Below, one piece after another: positions 33,724 through 41,940 of a stretch of 64,000 bases of DNA. This DNA is from Patiriisocius marinistellae. Its GTDB lineage: Bacteria; Bacteroidota; Bacteroidia; Flavobacteriales; Flavobacteriaceae. A program made the translations under genes and the position numbers. How positions within the stretch are numbered: the stretch's first letter is position 1; each line of letters begins with the position of its first letter. The notes under the pieces are model-generated. The model ran no database searches, was not told the origin of the DNA, and worked only from the letters and a program-made list of their open reading frames with translations. The DNA lies in assembly GCF_009014635.1 (NCBI RefSeq), contig NZ_BKCF01000003.1, positions 310,001-374,000 of the forward strand. The letters are read 5' to 3'.

Positions 33724-34108
33724 ATATCCAGTAAATAAAACCGAGGCCGAGTGGAAAGAAGAACTTGGTGAAGCACGATACAAAATTTTAAGAGAAAAGG
33801 GTACAGAACGTCCTCACACGGGCGAGTACAATCTCTCTTTTGAAAATGGAACTTATGTTTGTGGAGCATGTAATAATCCACTTTTTGAAAGCGAGAGTAA
33901 ATTTGAGAGTAATTGCGGATGGCCTAGCTTTGATGAGAGCATTGAAGGTAATGTTGAATATGTAAAAGATATTTCTATGGGAATGATACGTACAGAAATT
34001 CTCTGCGCTAACTGTGGTAGCCATTTAGGACACGTCTTTAATGATGGCCCATCTGAGACTGGACAGCGATATTGTGTAAATTCATTGTCTGTTGATTTGA
34101 AGAAATAA
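33716..34108 (+). CDS. msrB: Cytoplasmic peptide-methionine (R)-S-oxide reductase MsrB
   Basis: A 130-residue MsrB without signal peptide: WKEELGEARYKILREKGTE start, zinc CGAC and CANC pairs, NCGWPSFDESI, GHLGHVFNDGP and catalytic Cys in QRYCVNSLS. It starts inside the end of the preceding msrB (ATGAGTAA overlap of 8 bp), pointing to tandem duplication with loss or gain of the signal peptide. Electron donor would be thioredoxin. Followed by a strong terminator. Confidence 0.93.
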   Translation: MSKYPVNKTEAEWKEELGEARYKILREKGTERPHTGEYNLSFENGTYVCGACNNPLFESESKFESNCGWPSFDESIEGNVEYVKDISMGMIRTEILCANCGSHLGHVFNDGPSETGQRYCVNSLSVDLKK

Positions 34109-34126
34109 GTAGTTTTTAATTCATTA

Positions 34127-34177
34127 AAAAAATCTTGAAAATTAAAGCGCATCAAGCTTTAATTTTCAAGATTTTTT
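34127..34177 (+). terminator. Strong terminator after the msrB pair
   Basis: 22-bp stem (AAAATTAAAGC / GCTTTAATTTT at its apex) with a 7-nt loop, followed by further T-rich sequence. Confidence 0.85.
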
Positions 34178-34215
34178 CTTTTTTATAATTTATCTGTTTT
34201 TCATTTCACATTTAG

Positions 34216-34223
34216 TAAATTTG
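34216..34223 (+). promoter_or_regulatory. -7 element of lpdA
   Basis: TAAATTTG fits TAnnTTTG exactly, 31 nt before the ATG. No TTG at the expected -33 distance was found. Confidence 0.45.
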
Positions 34224-34254
34224 AATTCATAAATTAACAAGCAAAAAAAGTACG

Positions 34255-35631
34255 ATGAGCAAATATGATGTTATAGTTTTAGGAAGTGGCCCAGGAGGCT
34301 ATGTTACTGCCATTAGAGCGTCTCAACTAGGTTTAAAAACTGCAGTTGTAGAAAAAGAAAGCCTAGGCGGTGTATGTCTTAACTGGGGATGCATCCCTAC
34401 AAAAGCGCTTCTTAAAAGTGCCCAAGTTTTTGATTACTTGAAACATGCTGAGGATTATGGATTGACAGTAAAGGAATATGACAAAGACTTTACTAAAGTT
34501 GTTGAGCGTAGCCGTGGCGTAGCTGATGGTATGAGCAAAGGTGTTCAGTTTTTGATGAAGAAAAATAAAATTGACGTTCTTAATGGCTTCGGAAAATTGA
34601 AAACTGGAAAGAAAATAGATGTTGATGGAAAAGAATATAGTGCAGACCATATTGTTATTGCGACTGGAGCACGCTCTAGAGAATTACCTAACCTCCCACA
34701 GGATGGTAAAAAAGTGATTGGCTATCGTGAAGCAATGACTCTTAAAAAGCAACCTAAATCTATGATTGTCGTAGGTAGTGGTGCCATAGGTGTAGAGTTT
34801 GCACATTTCTATAATTCGATGGGAACAGATGTAACCATTGTTGAATTTTTACCAAATTTAGTACCTCTTGAAGATATTGATGTATCAAAGCAATTTGAGA
34901 AATCTTTCAAAAAGAGTGGTATTAAAGTAATGACAAAATCGTCTGTCGAAAAAGTAGATACCTCTGGTAAATTAGTAAAGGCAACTGTAAAAACCGCAAA
35001 GGGCGAAGAAGTTATTGAAGCTGAAATTGTACTATCTGCAGTTGGTATTGTTACAAATATAGAAGGAATAGGTCTTGAGGATGTTGGTATTGTTACTGAC
35101 AAAGGCAAGATTATGGTAAATGACTGGTACCAAACAAACATTCCAGGGTATTATGCTATTGGTGATGTAACCCCAGGACCTGCTTTAGCACACGTTGCTT
35201 CGGCCGAAGGTATCACTTGTGTTGAGAAAATCGCTGGAGTTCATGCTGAAGCTATCGACTACGGAAATATTCCAGGATGTACATATGCCACTCCAGAAAT
35301 TGCAAGTGTGGGAATGACAGAGCAACAAGCTAAGGATGCTGGATATGAATTAAAGGTAGGTAAATTCCCTTTCTCGGCTTCAGGAAAAGCAAGTGCAGCT
35401 GGAACAAAAGACGGATTTGTAAAAGTAATATTTGATGCTAAATATGGCGAATGGTTAGGTTGCCACATGATTGGCGCTGGCGTAACAGATATGATTGCTG
35501 AAGCTGTTTTAGGTAGAAAGCTTGAGACCACAGGACACGAAGTTTTGAAAGCTATCCACCCACACCCAACAATGAGTGAGGCAGTAATGGAGGCAGTTGC
35601 TGACGCTTATGGAGAAGTAATTCATTTGTAG
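34255..35631 (+). CDS. lpdA: Dihydrolipoyl dehydrogenase
   Basis: A 458-residue flavoprotein. FAD-binding GSGPGGYVTAI is at residues 9-19, the redox disulphide GGVCLNWGCIPTKALL at about 38-53, NAD-binding VVGSGAIGVEFAHFY near 175, and the interface catalytic pair in HPHPTMSEAV near the C-terminus. As E3 component it reoxidises lipoamide in pyruvate, 2-oxoglutarate and branched-chain dehydrogenase complexes and in glycine cleavage. It is encoded alone here, so it probably serves several complexes. Start is supported by the MSKYDVIVLGSGPGG family N-terminus. Confidence 0.97.
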   Translation: MSKYDVIVLGSGPGGYVTAIRASQLGLKTAVVEKESLGGVCLNWGCIPTKALLKSAQVFDYLKHAEDYGLTVKEYDKDFTKVVERSRGVADGMSKGVQFLMKKNKIDVLNGFGKLKTGKKIDVDGKEYSADHIVIATGARSRELPNLPQDGKKVIGYREAMTLKKQPKSMIVVGSGAIGVEFAHFYNSMGTDVTIVEFLPNLVPLEDIDVSKQFEKSFKKSGIKVMTKSSVEKVDTSGKLVKATVKTAKGEEVIEAEIVLSAVGIVTNIEGIGLEDVGIVTDKGKIMVNDWYQTNIPGYYAIGDVTPGPALAHVASAEGITCVEKIAGVHAEAIDYGNIPGCTYATPEIASVGMTEQQAKDAGYELKVGKFPFSASGKASAAGTKDGFVKVIFDAKYGEWLGCHMIGAGVTDMIAEAVLGRKLETTGHEVLKAIHPHPTMSEAVMEAVADAYGEVIHL

Positions 35632-35660
35632 CAATTATCAATTATCAAAAATTAAAAATT

Positions 35661-35696
35661 AAAAAAATCGCAGTGAATCTTCATTGCGATTTTTTT
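35661..35696 (+). terminator. Terminator after lpdA
   Basis: AATCGCA / TGCGATT with an inner GTGA/TCAT helix containing a G-U pair on the plus strand, followed by T-run. Confidence 0.8.
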
Positions 35697-35751
35697 TAAT
35701 TAAAATTTCTCTTTTATTAATTAGAAGAAAAATTTATATCCTTGTAATATG

Positions 35752-36165
35752 CTATAAAAAACTTTGAATAGCTAAATCATAACTTTGTAATCCAAAACCT
35801 AAAATAACTCCCTTAGCTCCAGTTGAGACATATGAGTGGTGTCTAAATTCTTCTCTTGCAAATGTATTTGAAATATGCACTTCAATTACAGGGGTTTCAA
35901 TAGCTTTTACAACATCTCCAATGGCTACAGACGTATGAGTATAGGCTGCTGCGTTTAATATGATACCGTCATAATCGAAGCCTACTGCTTGAATTTTATC
36001 AATCAACTCTCCTTCTATGTTAGATTGAAAATATTCAAGTTCTATTTCGGTATACTTAAATTGTAGTTTTGAAAAATAGTCTTTAAATGTCTCATTACCG
36101 TAGATAGCAGTTTCACGCTTTCCAAGTAGGTTTAAATTAGGGCCGTTTATTATAATTAATTTCAT
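35752..36165 (-). CDS. aroQ: Type II 3-dehydroquinate dehydratase
   Basis: A 137-residue protein with the type II DHQase pattern: IINGPNLNLLGKRE start with the flexible catalytic loop (Arg and Tyr, GKRETAIYG), the FDGIILNAAAYTHTSVAIGD motif near residues 63-82, VIEVHISNTFAREEFRHHSY with catalytic His, and GFGLQSYDLAI at the end. Converts 3-dehydroquinate to 3-dehydroshikimate in aromatic amino acid synthesis; forms a dodecamer. A TATATTTG box ends 4 nt before the ATG. Confidence 0.97.
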   Translation of the reverse strand: MKLIIINGPNLNLLGKRETAIYGNETFKDYFSKLQFKYTEIELEYFQSNIEGELIDKIQAVGFDYDGIILNAAAYTHTSVAIGDVVKAIETPVIEVHISNTFAREEFRHHSYVSTGAKGVILGFGLQSYDLAIQSFL

Positions 36166-36169
36166 ATTT

Positions 36170-36177
36170 CAAATATA
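36170..36177 (-). promoter_or_regulatory. -7 element of aroQ, near-leaderless
   Basis: TATATTTG on the minus strand, only 4 nt before the aroQ ATG, implying a leaderless or nearly leaderless mRNA. No -33 TTG at the expected distance. Confidence 0.4.
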
Positions 36178-36187
36178 AGAAATAAAA

Positions 36188-36214
36188 AAACCGAGAATAT
36201 GATTTCCTCGGTTT
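36188..36214 (-). terminator. Terminator after the first barrel gene
   Basis: AAACCGAG / CTCGGTTT stem with an A-run before it, giving a T-run on the minus strand. Confidence 0.75.
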
Positions 36215-36256
36215 CTGTAGATTAAAACTTTTAATTTCTAAATAGAACTAGCCATA

Positions 36257-36772
36257 TTAAAATTTGAAACCAATTCCTGCATTTAAAAAATTAATTTGTG
36301 ATTTTATATCTGCGGGTCCTGTATAATAATTATTAACTTGAAAAGTATACCGAGCATTGACATAAAAACCAAATGCAATATCAAATCCTGCACCTGCACC
36401 TATCCCTAAATTGAGTTTTGTAAAATCATCAAATATCTCTTCTAATGTATATGTAAATTGAGGTCCCGCTTGTATATATAATTTAGGTATTGGATACAAC
36501 TTTACCATTAAAGGAATTTGTAAAAAGTTAGAATCATCAATATTAACGTACAATACTTCTGGTTGTACTCTAAACCTTTTTGTCAATTCAAATTCTACTA
36601 AAACTCCAGCATAAAAACCAGTCTCAGCATCTTGATCAAAATTTATTGTATCTCCGCCACTTATTTTTCCATCTCCACTAATATAACCCGCTGAAAGACC
36701 AAAATTTAAATCTTGGGCCATTGTTGAAAGTCCTAATAAAAATGATATGCTAATTAATATTATATTTTTCAT
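36257..36772 (-). CDS. Small outer-membrane beta-barrel protein
   Basis: A 171-residue protein with a signal peptide (KNIILISISFLLGLSTMAQ) followed by alternating strands (LNFGLSAGYIS, GFYAGVLVEFEL, PLMVKLYPI, FYVNARYTFQVN) and a C-terminal aromatic ending (NAGIGFKF), the layout of PorT-like/OmpX-like barrels of Bacteroidota with about eight strands. Function is unknown. It follows a second barrel gene by 16 bp, so the two are a unit. Signal and C-terminal Phe support outer-membrane targeting. Confidence 0.83.
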   Translation of the reverse strand: MKNIILISISFLLGLSTMAQDLNFGLSAGYISGDGKISGGDTINFDQDAETGFYAGVLVEFELTKRFRVQPEVLYVNIDDSNFLQIPLMVKLYPIPKLYIQAGPQFTYTLEEIFDDFTKLNLGIGAGAGFDIAFGFYVNARYTFQVNNYYTGPADIKSQINFLNAGIGFKF

Positions 36773-36788
36773 GATATTTATTTAACAA

Positions 36789-37301
36789 TTAAAAATCAAA
36801 TAAAAGTCCTACACGAGCATGAATATAACCACTATTCTCAACACCTCTATCTAAAGATAATGTGGTATATTTTATTTCACCAAATAAATTTACATTTGAC
36901 ACAAGGTGAATTTTATACCCAGCTCCCACATTTGCACCAAATGATGAATCTTTAAAGGTGGCATCTCCTATTTGAAACCCACCAAAAAGATTTTTTGTTT
37001 TTAATGATTGGGACAAGTATTCTCCCCCAGCTAAAACATATAATTCTTTATAAACCTTGTAACGAGCATTTAAGTCTATTGCAAACCAGTTAATGCGATC
37101 ACTACCATTAAATTCTGCAGTAGAAAAAGTATTTGTATTACCTATTCCCCATTTTTCATCAAACTCATAAATTAAATCTGCACTTACACCTACTCCATCA
37201 ATTTCTGTAAGATAACCTACACCAAAACCTGCTTTAAATCCTTGAGCATTAACAGCAGAAATTCCACAAACCATACATATTAAAAAAAGTACTTTTTTCA
37301 T
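36789..37301 (-). CDS. Small outer-membrane beta-barrel protein
   Basis: A 170-residue protein with signal peptide (KVLFLICMVCGISAVNAQG). Strands such as FKAGFGVGYLTEIDGVGVSADLIYEF and VGLLFDF at the C-terminus fit an eight-stranded barrel with terminal Phe. It differs clearly from its neighbours, so the cluster is not a recent exact duplication. It overlaps or abuts no other gene but is 16 bp upstream of another barrel gene on the same strand. Function unknown. Confidence 0.82.
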   Translation of the reverse strand: MKKVLFLICMVCGISAVNAQGFKAGFGVGYLTEIDGVGVSADLIYEFDEKWGIGNTNTFSTAEFNGSDRINWFAIDLNARYKVYKELYVLAGGEYLSQSLKTKNLFGGFQIGDATFKDSSFGANVGAGYKIHLVSNVNLFGEIKYTTLSLDRGVENSGYIHARVGLLFDF

Positions 37302-37354
37302 TCTTAAATTTTTAAAAATTAGAATTCAAAAATACAGTATTTAGCATAATAAAA

Positions 37355-37379
37355 AAGTGGAAACACTATGTTTCCACTT
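37355..37379 (-). terminator. Terminator after the third barrel gene
   Basis: AAGTGGAAAC / GTTTCCACTT stem with 5-nt loop and a minus-strand T-run. Confidence 0.8.
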
Positions 37380-37402
37380 GATTTTTTGAGTAAAATAAAT
37401 TA

Positions 37403-38011
37403 TTACAAGAAAGAATATCCTGCCCAGACTTGGAATACATTATTTTGATTCTTGTTATTTGTAAAATCACTATCATTAATATTTGAAACACCCTTATTAT
37501 AGCGCAATCCACCTATAAATCCATTATCCATTGCATATGAAGCTCCTATGGCAACACCAATGTCTAAACTATTAAATGCATCCTTATTATCAACTTCTAC
37601 TCCATTATTATTAAAGGCTCGCCCACCATCTGCAGAAAGTAAGAAACCAACTACGGGTCCTAACTCACCACTTAAGCCTTTAATAACATTATACTTTACC
37701 AATATTGGCGCATTAATATAATTAAGCTTTTGATCATAGTCATCATCAAAGCCAAATACTCCACCAAATTGACTTCCTTGGGCTGAGTATAATAATTCTG
37801 GTTGAATAGAAAATTTCATTATTAATGGAATCTCTGCAAAAACCCCTATATGATACGCAATTCTTGAATCAAGACCACCAAGTCCAGCATAAGCATCACC
37901 ACCTATTGAGGCAACATTTAAACCTGCTTTAGCGCCAAATTTTAAATCCTGAGCTTTAGTCATAGTTAAAGCAAAAATTGATAGACATACTACTAAAATT
38001 GATTTTTTCAT
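37403..38011 (-). CDS. Porin-family outer-membrane beta-barrel protein (OMP_b-brl type)
   Basis: A 202-residue protein with signal peptide (SILVVCLSIFALTMTKAQ). KFGAKAGLNVASIGG, FSIQPELLYSAQGSQFG, YINAPILVKYN and the final WAGYSFL are typical of the small PorT/OMP_b-brl family. It has its own terminator, and a GTTTACAAAT half-site similar to the XRE operators lies upstream at about 38050-38059, which could be chance. Possible roles are adhesion or envelope stability; no substrate is predictable. Confidence 0.85.
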   Translation of the reverse strand: MKKSILVVCLSIFALTMTKAQDLKFGAKAGLNVASIGGDAYAGLGGLDSRIAYHIGVFAEIPLIMKFSIQPELLYSAQGSQFGGVFGFDDDYDQKLNYINAPILVKYNVIKGLSGELGPVVGFLLSADGGRAFNNNGVEVDNKDAFNSLDIGVAIGASYAMDNGFIGGLRYNKGVSNINDSDFTNNKNQNNVFQVWAGYSFL

Positions 38012-38182
38012 TTTTTTTTGTTTTAGTTATTACTTGTTTGTAATTAATGTTTACAAATAAAAAATGGTTAACAATTAAAATGCACCAAATTTACTTGTAA
38101 ATTTAATCAACTGGTTTCTAGATAAATATAACAATAAATATTAAAGCATATATCCACGTAGGATTTTATTTACTTTTACAAA

Positions 38183-39085
38183 ATGAAATGGAACCAAGCC
38201 CTAAAATCTTATCAAGACTATTTGCGCATTGAGCGTGGGCTTTCACTCAACTCAATAAATAGCTATTCATTAGATATAAAAAAACTAATGAATTGGCTTG
38301 AAATAAATAATAGTAAAGAGTCGCCTATAAAAATTTCTTCGGAAACGTTACAACAATTTATATACACGATTGCAAAAGAAGTAAACCCGCGCTCGCAGAG
38401 TAGAATAATCTCTGGTTTAAAAGGTTTTTTTAATTATTTAATCTTTGAGGATTTAAGAACTACAAATCCTTTAGAACTTATCGAAGCACCAAAAATAGGA
38501 CGAAAACTTCCTGACACACTTGCTGTTGAAGAAATTGACTTTTTAATTTCTGCTATAGATTTAAGTAGTCCTCAAGGAGAAAGAAATAGAGCCATATTAG
38601 AAACCCTTTACGGTTGTGGCTTACGTGTAAGTGAACTGACCACCCTTAAAATTTCAGATTTATTCTTTGAAGAAGGCTTTATTAAAATTACTGGAAAAGG
38701 AGATAAACAACGCTTTGTCCCCATTGGTGACAACACTATTAGATACATTAATCTTTATAGAAAAGAAGTGCGCGTCCATCAAAAAATTAAAGCAGAAGCG
38801 AACGACACCTTATTTCTCAATAGACGTGGTAACGGCCTTACTCGCGCAATGATTTTTACCATAATTAAACAACTTGCCGAAATTTCTGGTATTAGGAAGA
38901 CAATTAGTCCGCATACCTTTCGTCATTCATTTGCTACTCACCTTTTAGAAAACGGAGCAGACCTTCGTGCTATTCAACAAATGTTAGGGCACGAAAGTAT
39001 TACTACTACCGAAATTTATACTCATATTGAAACTTCATTTTTAACCGAAACTATAAATAAGTTTCATCCCCGTAAGGATTCTTAG
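38183..39085 (+). CDS. xerD: Site-specific tyrosine recombinase XerD
   Basis: A 300-residue XerC/D recombinase of usual length. Residues 1-90 form the core-binding SAM-like domain (YLRIERGLSLNSINSY). The catalytic set is Arg in YGCGLRVSEL (about 149), Lys in TGKGDKQRFVP, the HTFRHSFATHLL box (His and Arg), His in QMLGHESI and Tyr in IYTHIE. With a partner it resolves chromosome dimers at dif with FtsK. A TACTTTTA box ends 4 nt before the ATG. XerD rather than XerC is favoured by closeness to the family sequence and aroQ neighbourhood. Confidence 0.93.
   Translation: MKWNQALKSYQDYLRIERGLSLNSINSYSLDIKKLMNWLEINNSKESPIKISSETLQQFIYTIAKEVNPRSQSRIISGLKGFFNYLIFEDLRTTNPLELIEAPKIGRKLPDTLAVEEIDFLISAIDLSSPQGERNRAILETLYGCGLRVSELTTLKISDLFFEEGFIKITGKGDKQRFVPIGDNTIRYINLYRKEVRVHQKIKAEANDTLFLNRRGNGLTRAMIFTIIKQLAEISGIRKTISPHTFRHSFATHLLENGADLRAIQQMLGHESITTTEIYTHIETSFLTETINKFHPRKDS
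38334..38345 (+). repeat. TTTCTTCGGAAA element, copy 6
   Basis: Exact copy inside xerD, encoding SSE of ISSETL. Confidence 0.5.
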
Positions 39086-39315
39086 GATAGCTATCTTTTA
39101 CATGGGTATTCATTTCCGAAGCAAAAAATTAATTTAGTATTTTTTTCTCTGCAATATTGTTGAATACAAGCCTATATATAAAAAAACAGGAAGATAAAAA
39201 CCTAAATAAGTTACTTCGCGGCGATTTAAAATTTGGTTTCTCATTGATTATCGCGGACATAATTGTCTCGTTTACTTACAAATCAAATTATATATTCAAA
39301 TTTCAATAAAAAAAA

Positions 39316-39333
39316 AGACCCCAAACGGGGTCT
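39316..39333 (-). terminator. Terminator after rny
   Basis: AGACCCC / GGGGTCT with a 4-nt loop and A-run, giving a minus-strand T-run. The 39086-39315 stretch upstream of it holds no other gene, only a TTTCCGAAGCAA element at 39113. Confidence 0.85.
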
Positions 39334-39361
39334 CTTCGTTAAAATTATATATATAAATTAA

Positions 39362-40948
39362 TTATTTCGCGATATTCACTGCTCTTGTTTCCCTAATCAC
39401 AGTTACTTTTACTTGACCTGGGTAGGTCATATCTGTTTGAATTTTTTGTGAAATTTCAAAAGATAATTGTGCTGCTTTTTCATCTGTTACTTTTTCACTT
39501 TCAACCATTACGCGTAACTCTCTACCTGCTTGGATAGCATATGCTTTATTTACACCACCAAATCCAAAAGCAATATCTTCTAAGTCTTTTAAACGCTGAA
39601 TATAGCTATCAAGTACTTGACGTCTTGCTCCTGGTCTTGCTCCACTAATAGCATCACAAACTTGCACTATTGGTGACAGCAAGCTTGTCATTTCAATTTC
39701 ATCGTGGTGAGCTCCAATGGCGTTACACACTTCTGGTTTTTCACCATATTTTTCAGCCCATTGCATTCCTAAGATTGCGTGAGGAACTTCCGTTTCAGAT
39801 TCTGGCACTTTACCTATATCGTGTAATAAACCTGCACGTTTGGCTAATTTTGAGTTCAACCCTAACTCACTTGCCATTACACCACAAAGTTTTGCAACTT
39901 CTCTTGAATGTTGTAATAAATTTTGACCATAAGAAGAACGGTATTTCATACGTCCTACTGCTTTAATCAATTCTGGTTGTAAACCATGAATTCCTAAATC
40001 AATTACTGTACGTTTTCCAACTTCAATAATCTCTTCTTCAATTTGTTTTGTTGTCTTTTTTACTATTTCTTCGATACGCGCTGGATGAATTCTTCCATCT
40101 GTTACTAATTTATGTAATGACAAGCGTGCAATTTCTCTACGCACACTGTCAAAACAAGAAAGAATAATAGCGTCTGGGGTATCATCAACGATAATCTCAA
40201 CACCGGTAGCAGCTTCAATAGCTCTAATATTTCGACCTTCGCGCCCAATAATTCTACCTTTTACATCATCACTTTCTAGGTTAAAAACAGATACACAATT
40301 TTCAACAGCCTCTTCTGTTCCTATACGTTGAATTGTGGTAATAATAATTTTCTTTGCTTCTTGTTGGGCAGTCATTTTAGCTTCTTCAACAGAGTTCTGC
40401 ACAAATGCCATGGCATCTGTCTTCGCCTCTTCTTTTAAGCTGTGCATTAATTGTTCTTTAGCCTCATCTGCAGATAGACTTGAAATTACCTCTAATTGTT
40501 CAATTTGCGATCGGTGCATTTTGTCAACTTCAGATTTCTTTTTATCCAAAACAGAGAGACGTTCATCATAGTCCTTTTTCTTATTCTCTAGGTCAGATTT
40601 TTTATTTTCAAGATCAGCATTAGACTTTTTGTTCTTTGCTAACTCGCTAGAAATCTGCGATTCTTTATCTCTAATTCTTTTTTCTGCATCGCCCATTTTT
40701 TTGTCGCGACTATTAATTACTTTTTCATGTTCACTTTTTAATTCAAAGAATTTTTCCTTGGCTTGAAGCATTTTATCCTTCTTAATAGACTCTCCTTCAA
40801 TAGTAGCTTCTTTGACTATACTTGCAGCTTCTTTTTTAGCAGAAGCTACAGTTTGAGAAGCGTTGTTTTTTTCAAGCATTTTAGCTATCAAAAAACCTAT
40901 TGCTAGGCCAACAATACCTATTATTATGTACATCACTATATCATTCAT
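39362..40948 (-). CDS. rny: Ribonuclease Y
   Basis: A 528-residue membrane-anchored endoribonuclease: N-terminal helix ([15 protein letters not shown], residues 7-21), a long coiled coil (about 30-190), a KH domain ([24 protein letters not shown], about 228-251) and an HD domain with the metal motif LLHDIGK (about 370). It starts mRNA decay at the inner membrane. It is the last gene of a zapB-like/zapA/rny stretch; the 256-bp gap before it contains a structured RNA. Confidence 0.97.
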   Translation of the reverse strand: MNDIVMYIIIGIVGLAIGFLIAKMLEKNNASQTVASAKKEAASIVKEATIEGESIKKDKMLQAKEKFFELKSEHEKVINSRDKKMGDAEKRIRDKESQISSELAKNKKSNADLENKKSDLENKKKDYDERLSVLDKKKSEVDKMHRSQIEQLEVISSLSADEAKEQLMHSLKEEAKTDAMAFVQNSVEEAKMTAQQEAKKIIITTIQRIGTEEAVENCVSVFNLESDDVKGRIIGREGRNIRAIEAATGVEIIVDDTPDAIILSCFDSVRREIARLSLHKLVTDGRIHPARIEEIVKKTTKQIEEEIIEVGKRTVIDLGIHGLQPELIKAVGRMKYRSSYGQNLLQHSREVAKLCGVMASELGLNSKLAKRAGLLHDIGKVPESETEVPHAILGMQWAEKYGEKPEVCNAIGAHHDEIEMTSLLSPIVQVCDAISGARPGARRQVLDSYIQRLKDLEDIAFGFGGVNKAYAIQAGRELRVMVESEKVTDEKAAQLSFEISQKIQTDMTYPGQVKVTVIRETRAVNIAK

Positions 40949-41041
40949 TATTCTATATTTAGTTTGGTTTAGGTGTTTAATTATTAGTTTTTAACATCAA
41001 ATTACAAGGCATAAAAAAGCCTACAAAAATATTTGATTTGT

Positions 41042-41157
41042 GTAAACTCCAATGAAAAAAAGTTTAGGGCTAACAAACTGCTCAAGAATCCGCTCAAAGA
41101 CGGCCCGCTTTTACAATTCTAACTCACCCTTCTCAAAAGAATCTCTGTTGAGTTTAC
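41042..41157 (-). ncRNA. ssrS: Probable 6S RNA (ssrS) candidate between zapA and rny
   Basis: In minus-strand RNA GUAAACUC (41157-41150) pairs with GAGUUUAC (41049-41042), closing a region of about 116 nt. Inside, AGGG/CCCU, AGAAU/AUUCU and CCG/CGG can pair in nested order, giving a rod with internal loops, the general shape of 6S RNA. The position directly after zapA matches the conserved place of ssrS in other bacteria. No ORF is present. Exact ends and class are not proven; another leader RNA of rny is possible. Confidence 0.55.
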
Positions 41158-41204
41158 CAAAATGTATATTAATGTAGGCAGTAACCTATTTTATGTAAAG
41201 AACG

Positions 41205-41495
41205 TTACGATAATTGCTTTTGCAACAAATCATTAAGAGCACTAATTTTTTGCTCTACTTGGGTTGTATCAGTCAAATTATCAATATTTTTTTGCTCCAC
41301 TTGCGCTGCAAATTGTAAGGCAGACATTGCTAAAACATCTTGCTTATCTCTTACTGCGTAGCTCTTTTCAAACCTTTTAATCATTGCTTCTATCTTCTTT
41401 GCGGCTTTTCTAAGTCCTTCTTCTTGATCTGGATGAATCGTTAATGGATACACACGATCTGCAATAGATAGTTTTATTTTTAATTGGTTTGACAT
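41205..41495 (-). CDS. zapA: Cell division protein ZapA
   Basis: A 96-residue ZapA: NQLKIKLSIADRVYPLTIHPDQEEGLRKAAKKIEAMIK at the N-terminus forms the globular head and the C-terminal half (AQVEQKNIDNLTDTTQVEQKISALNDLLQ) is a coiled coil. ZapA bundles FtsZ filaments at the division ring. It lies 9 bp downstream of a coiled-coil gene that is probably its partner, and upstream of the 6S-like RNA and rny, which suggests read-through or co-regulation. Confidence 0.9.
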   Translation of the reverse strand: MSNQLKIKLSIADRVYPLTIHPDQEEGLRKAAKKIEAMIKRFEKSYAVRDKQDVLAMSALQFAAQVEQKNIDNLTDTTQVEQKISALNDLLQKQLS

Positions 41496-41504
41496 TACTA
41501 TTTT

Positions 41505-41795
41505 CTAATCAGAAAGTTGGGTTATACACTGGTCAATTTCCCGAACTAGAGCATTTATTTTGAGTTTTGTATCTCGTTTATACTGGTCGCTGCCAAGCAT
41601 TGAATTTGCCAATTTTAGCGAATCACAAGTACTTCTCCACTCCTCAATTTCCTTTTGAGATGTCACTTGCTTTTCTTTCAGCACTTTTATTTCCGCGGCT
41701 AGAGCTGCTTTTTGCTGTTGTAAATTTGTGTATTTATGCAACAGCTTGCTAACTCTATTCTCCAGCGTATCAACATGTTCTGAAAGCGTACTCAT
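41505..41795 (-). CDS. ZapB-like coiled-coil protein
   Basis: A 96-residue, almost wholly coiled-coil protein (VDTLENRVSKLLHKYTNLQQQKAALAAEIKVLKEKQ; ...IDQCITQLSD). Length, small size and position next to zapA suggest a ZapB/DivIC-like cell-division partner, but there is no unambiguous motif. No signal peptide, so probably cytoplasmic. First gene of the minus-strand unit. Confidence 0.7.
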   Translation of the reverse strand: MSTLSEHVDTLENRVSKLLHKYTNLQQQKAALAAEIKVLKEKQVTSQKEIEEWRSTCDSLKLANSMLGSDQYKRDTKLKINALVREIDQCITQLSD

Positions 41796-41940
41796 TAACT
41801 GGTTATTTCAATCCTATTGTCACAAAGTTAAACTACATTAACGAATAAGCAAACCTTTTGCGTTAATTTTTGTAATATTGGATATCTATCACAATATTTG
41901 CCAACTACTCCCCGTATATTAAGCATCTAGTAGTTATTCG

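Noticed and set aside
34363-35531. Three open frames opposite lpdA
   Set aside because: All lie within a fully conserved dihydrolipoyl dehydrogenase gene and lack start context.
38050-38059. GTTTACAAAT similar to the XRE operator half-site upstream of a barrel gene
   Set aside because: Only a half-site in AT-rich DNA, with no palindromic partner; chance occurrence is likely.
39670-39966. Open frame opposite rny
   Set aside because: Shadow within the conserved RNase Y HD domain.
41008-41023. AGGC...GCCT hairpin after the 6S-like RNA considered as terminator
   Set aside because: The T-run lies in the loop rather than after the stem, so it does not have terminator form.
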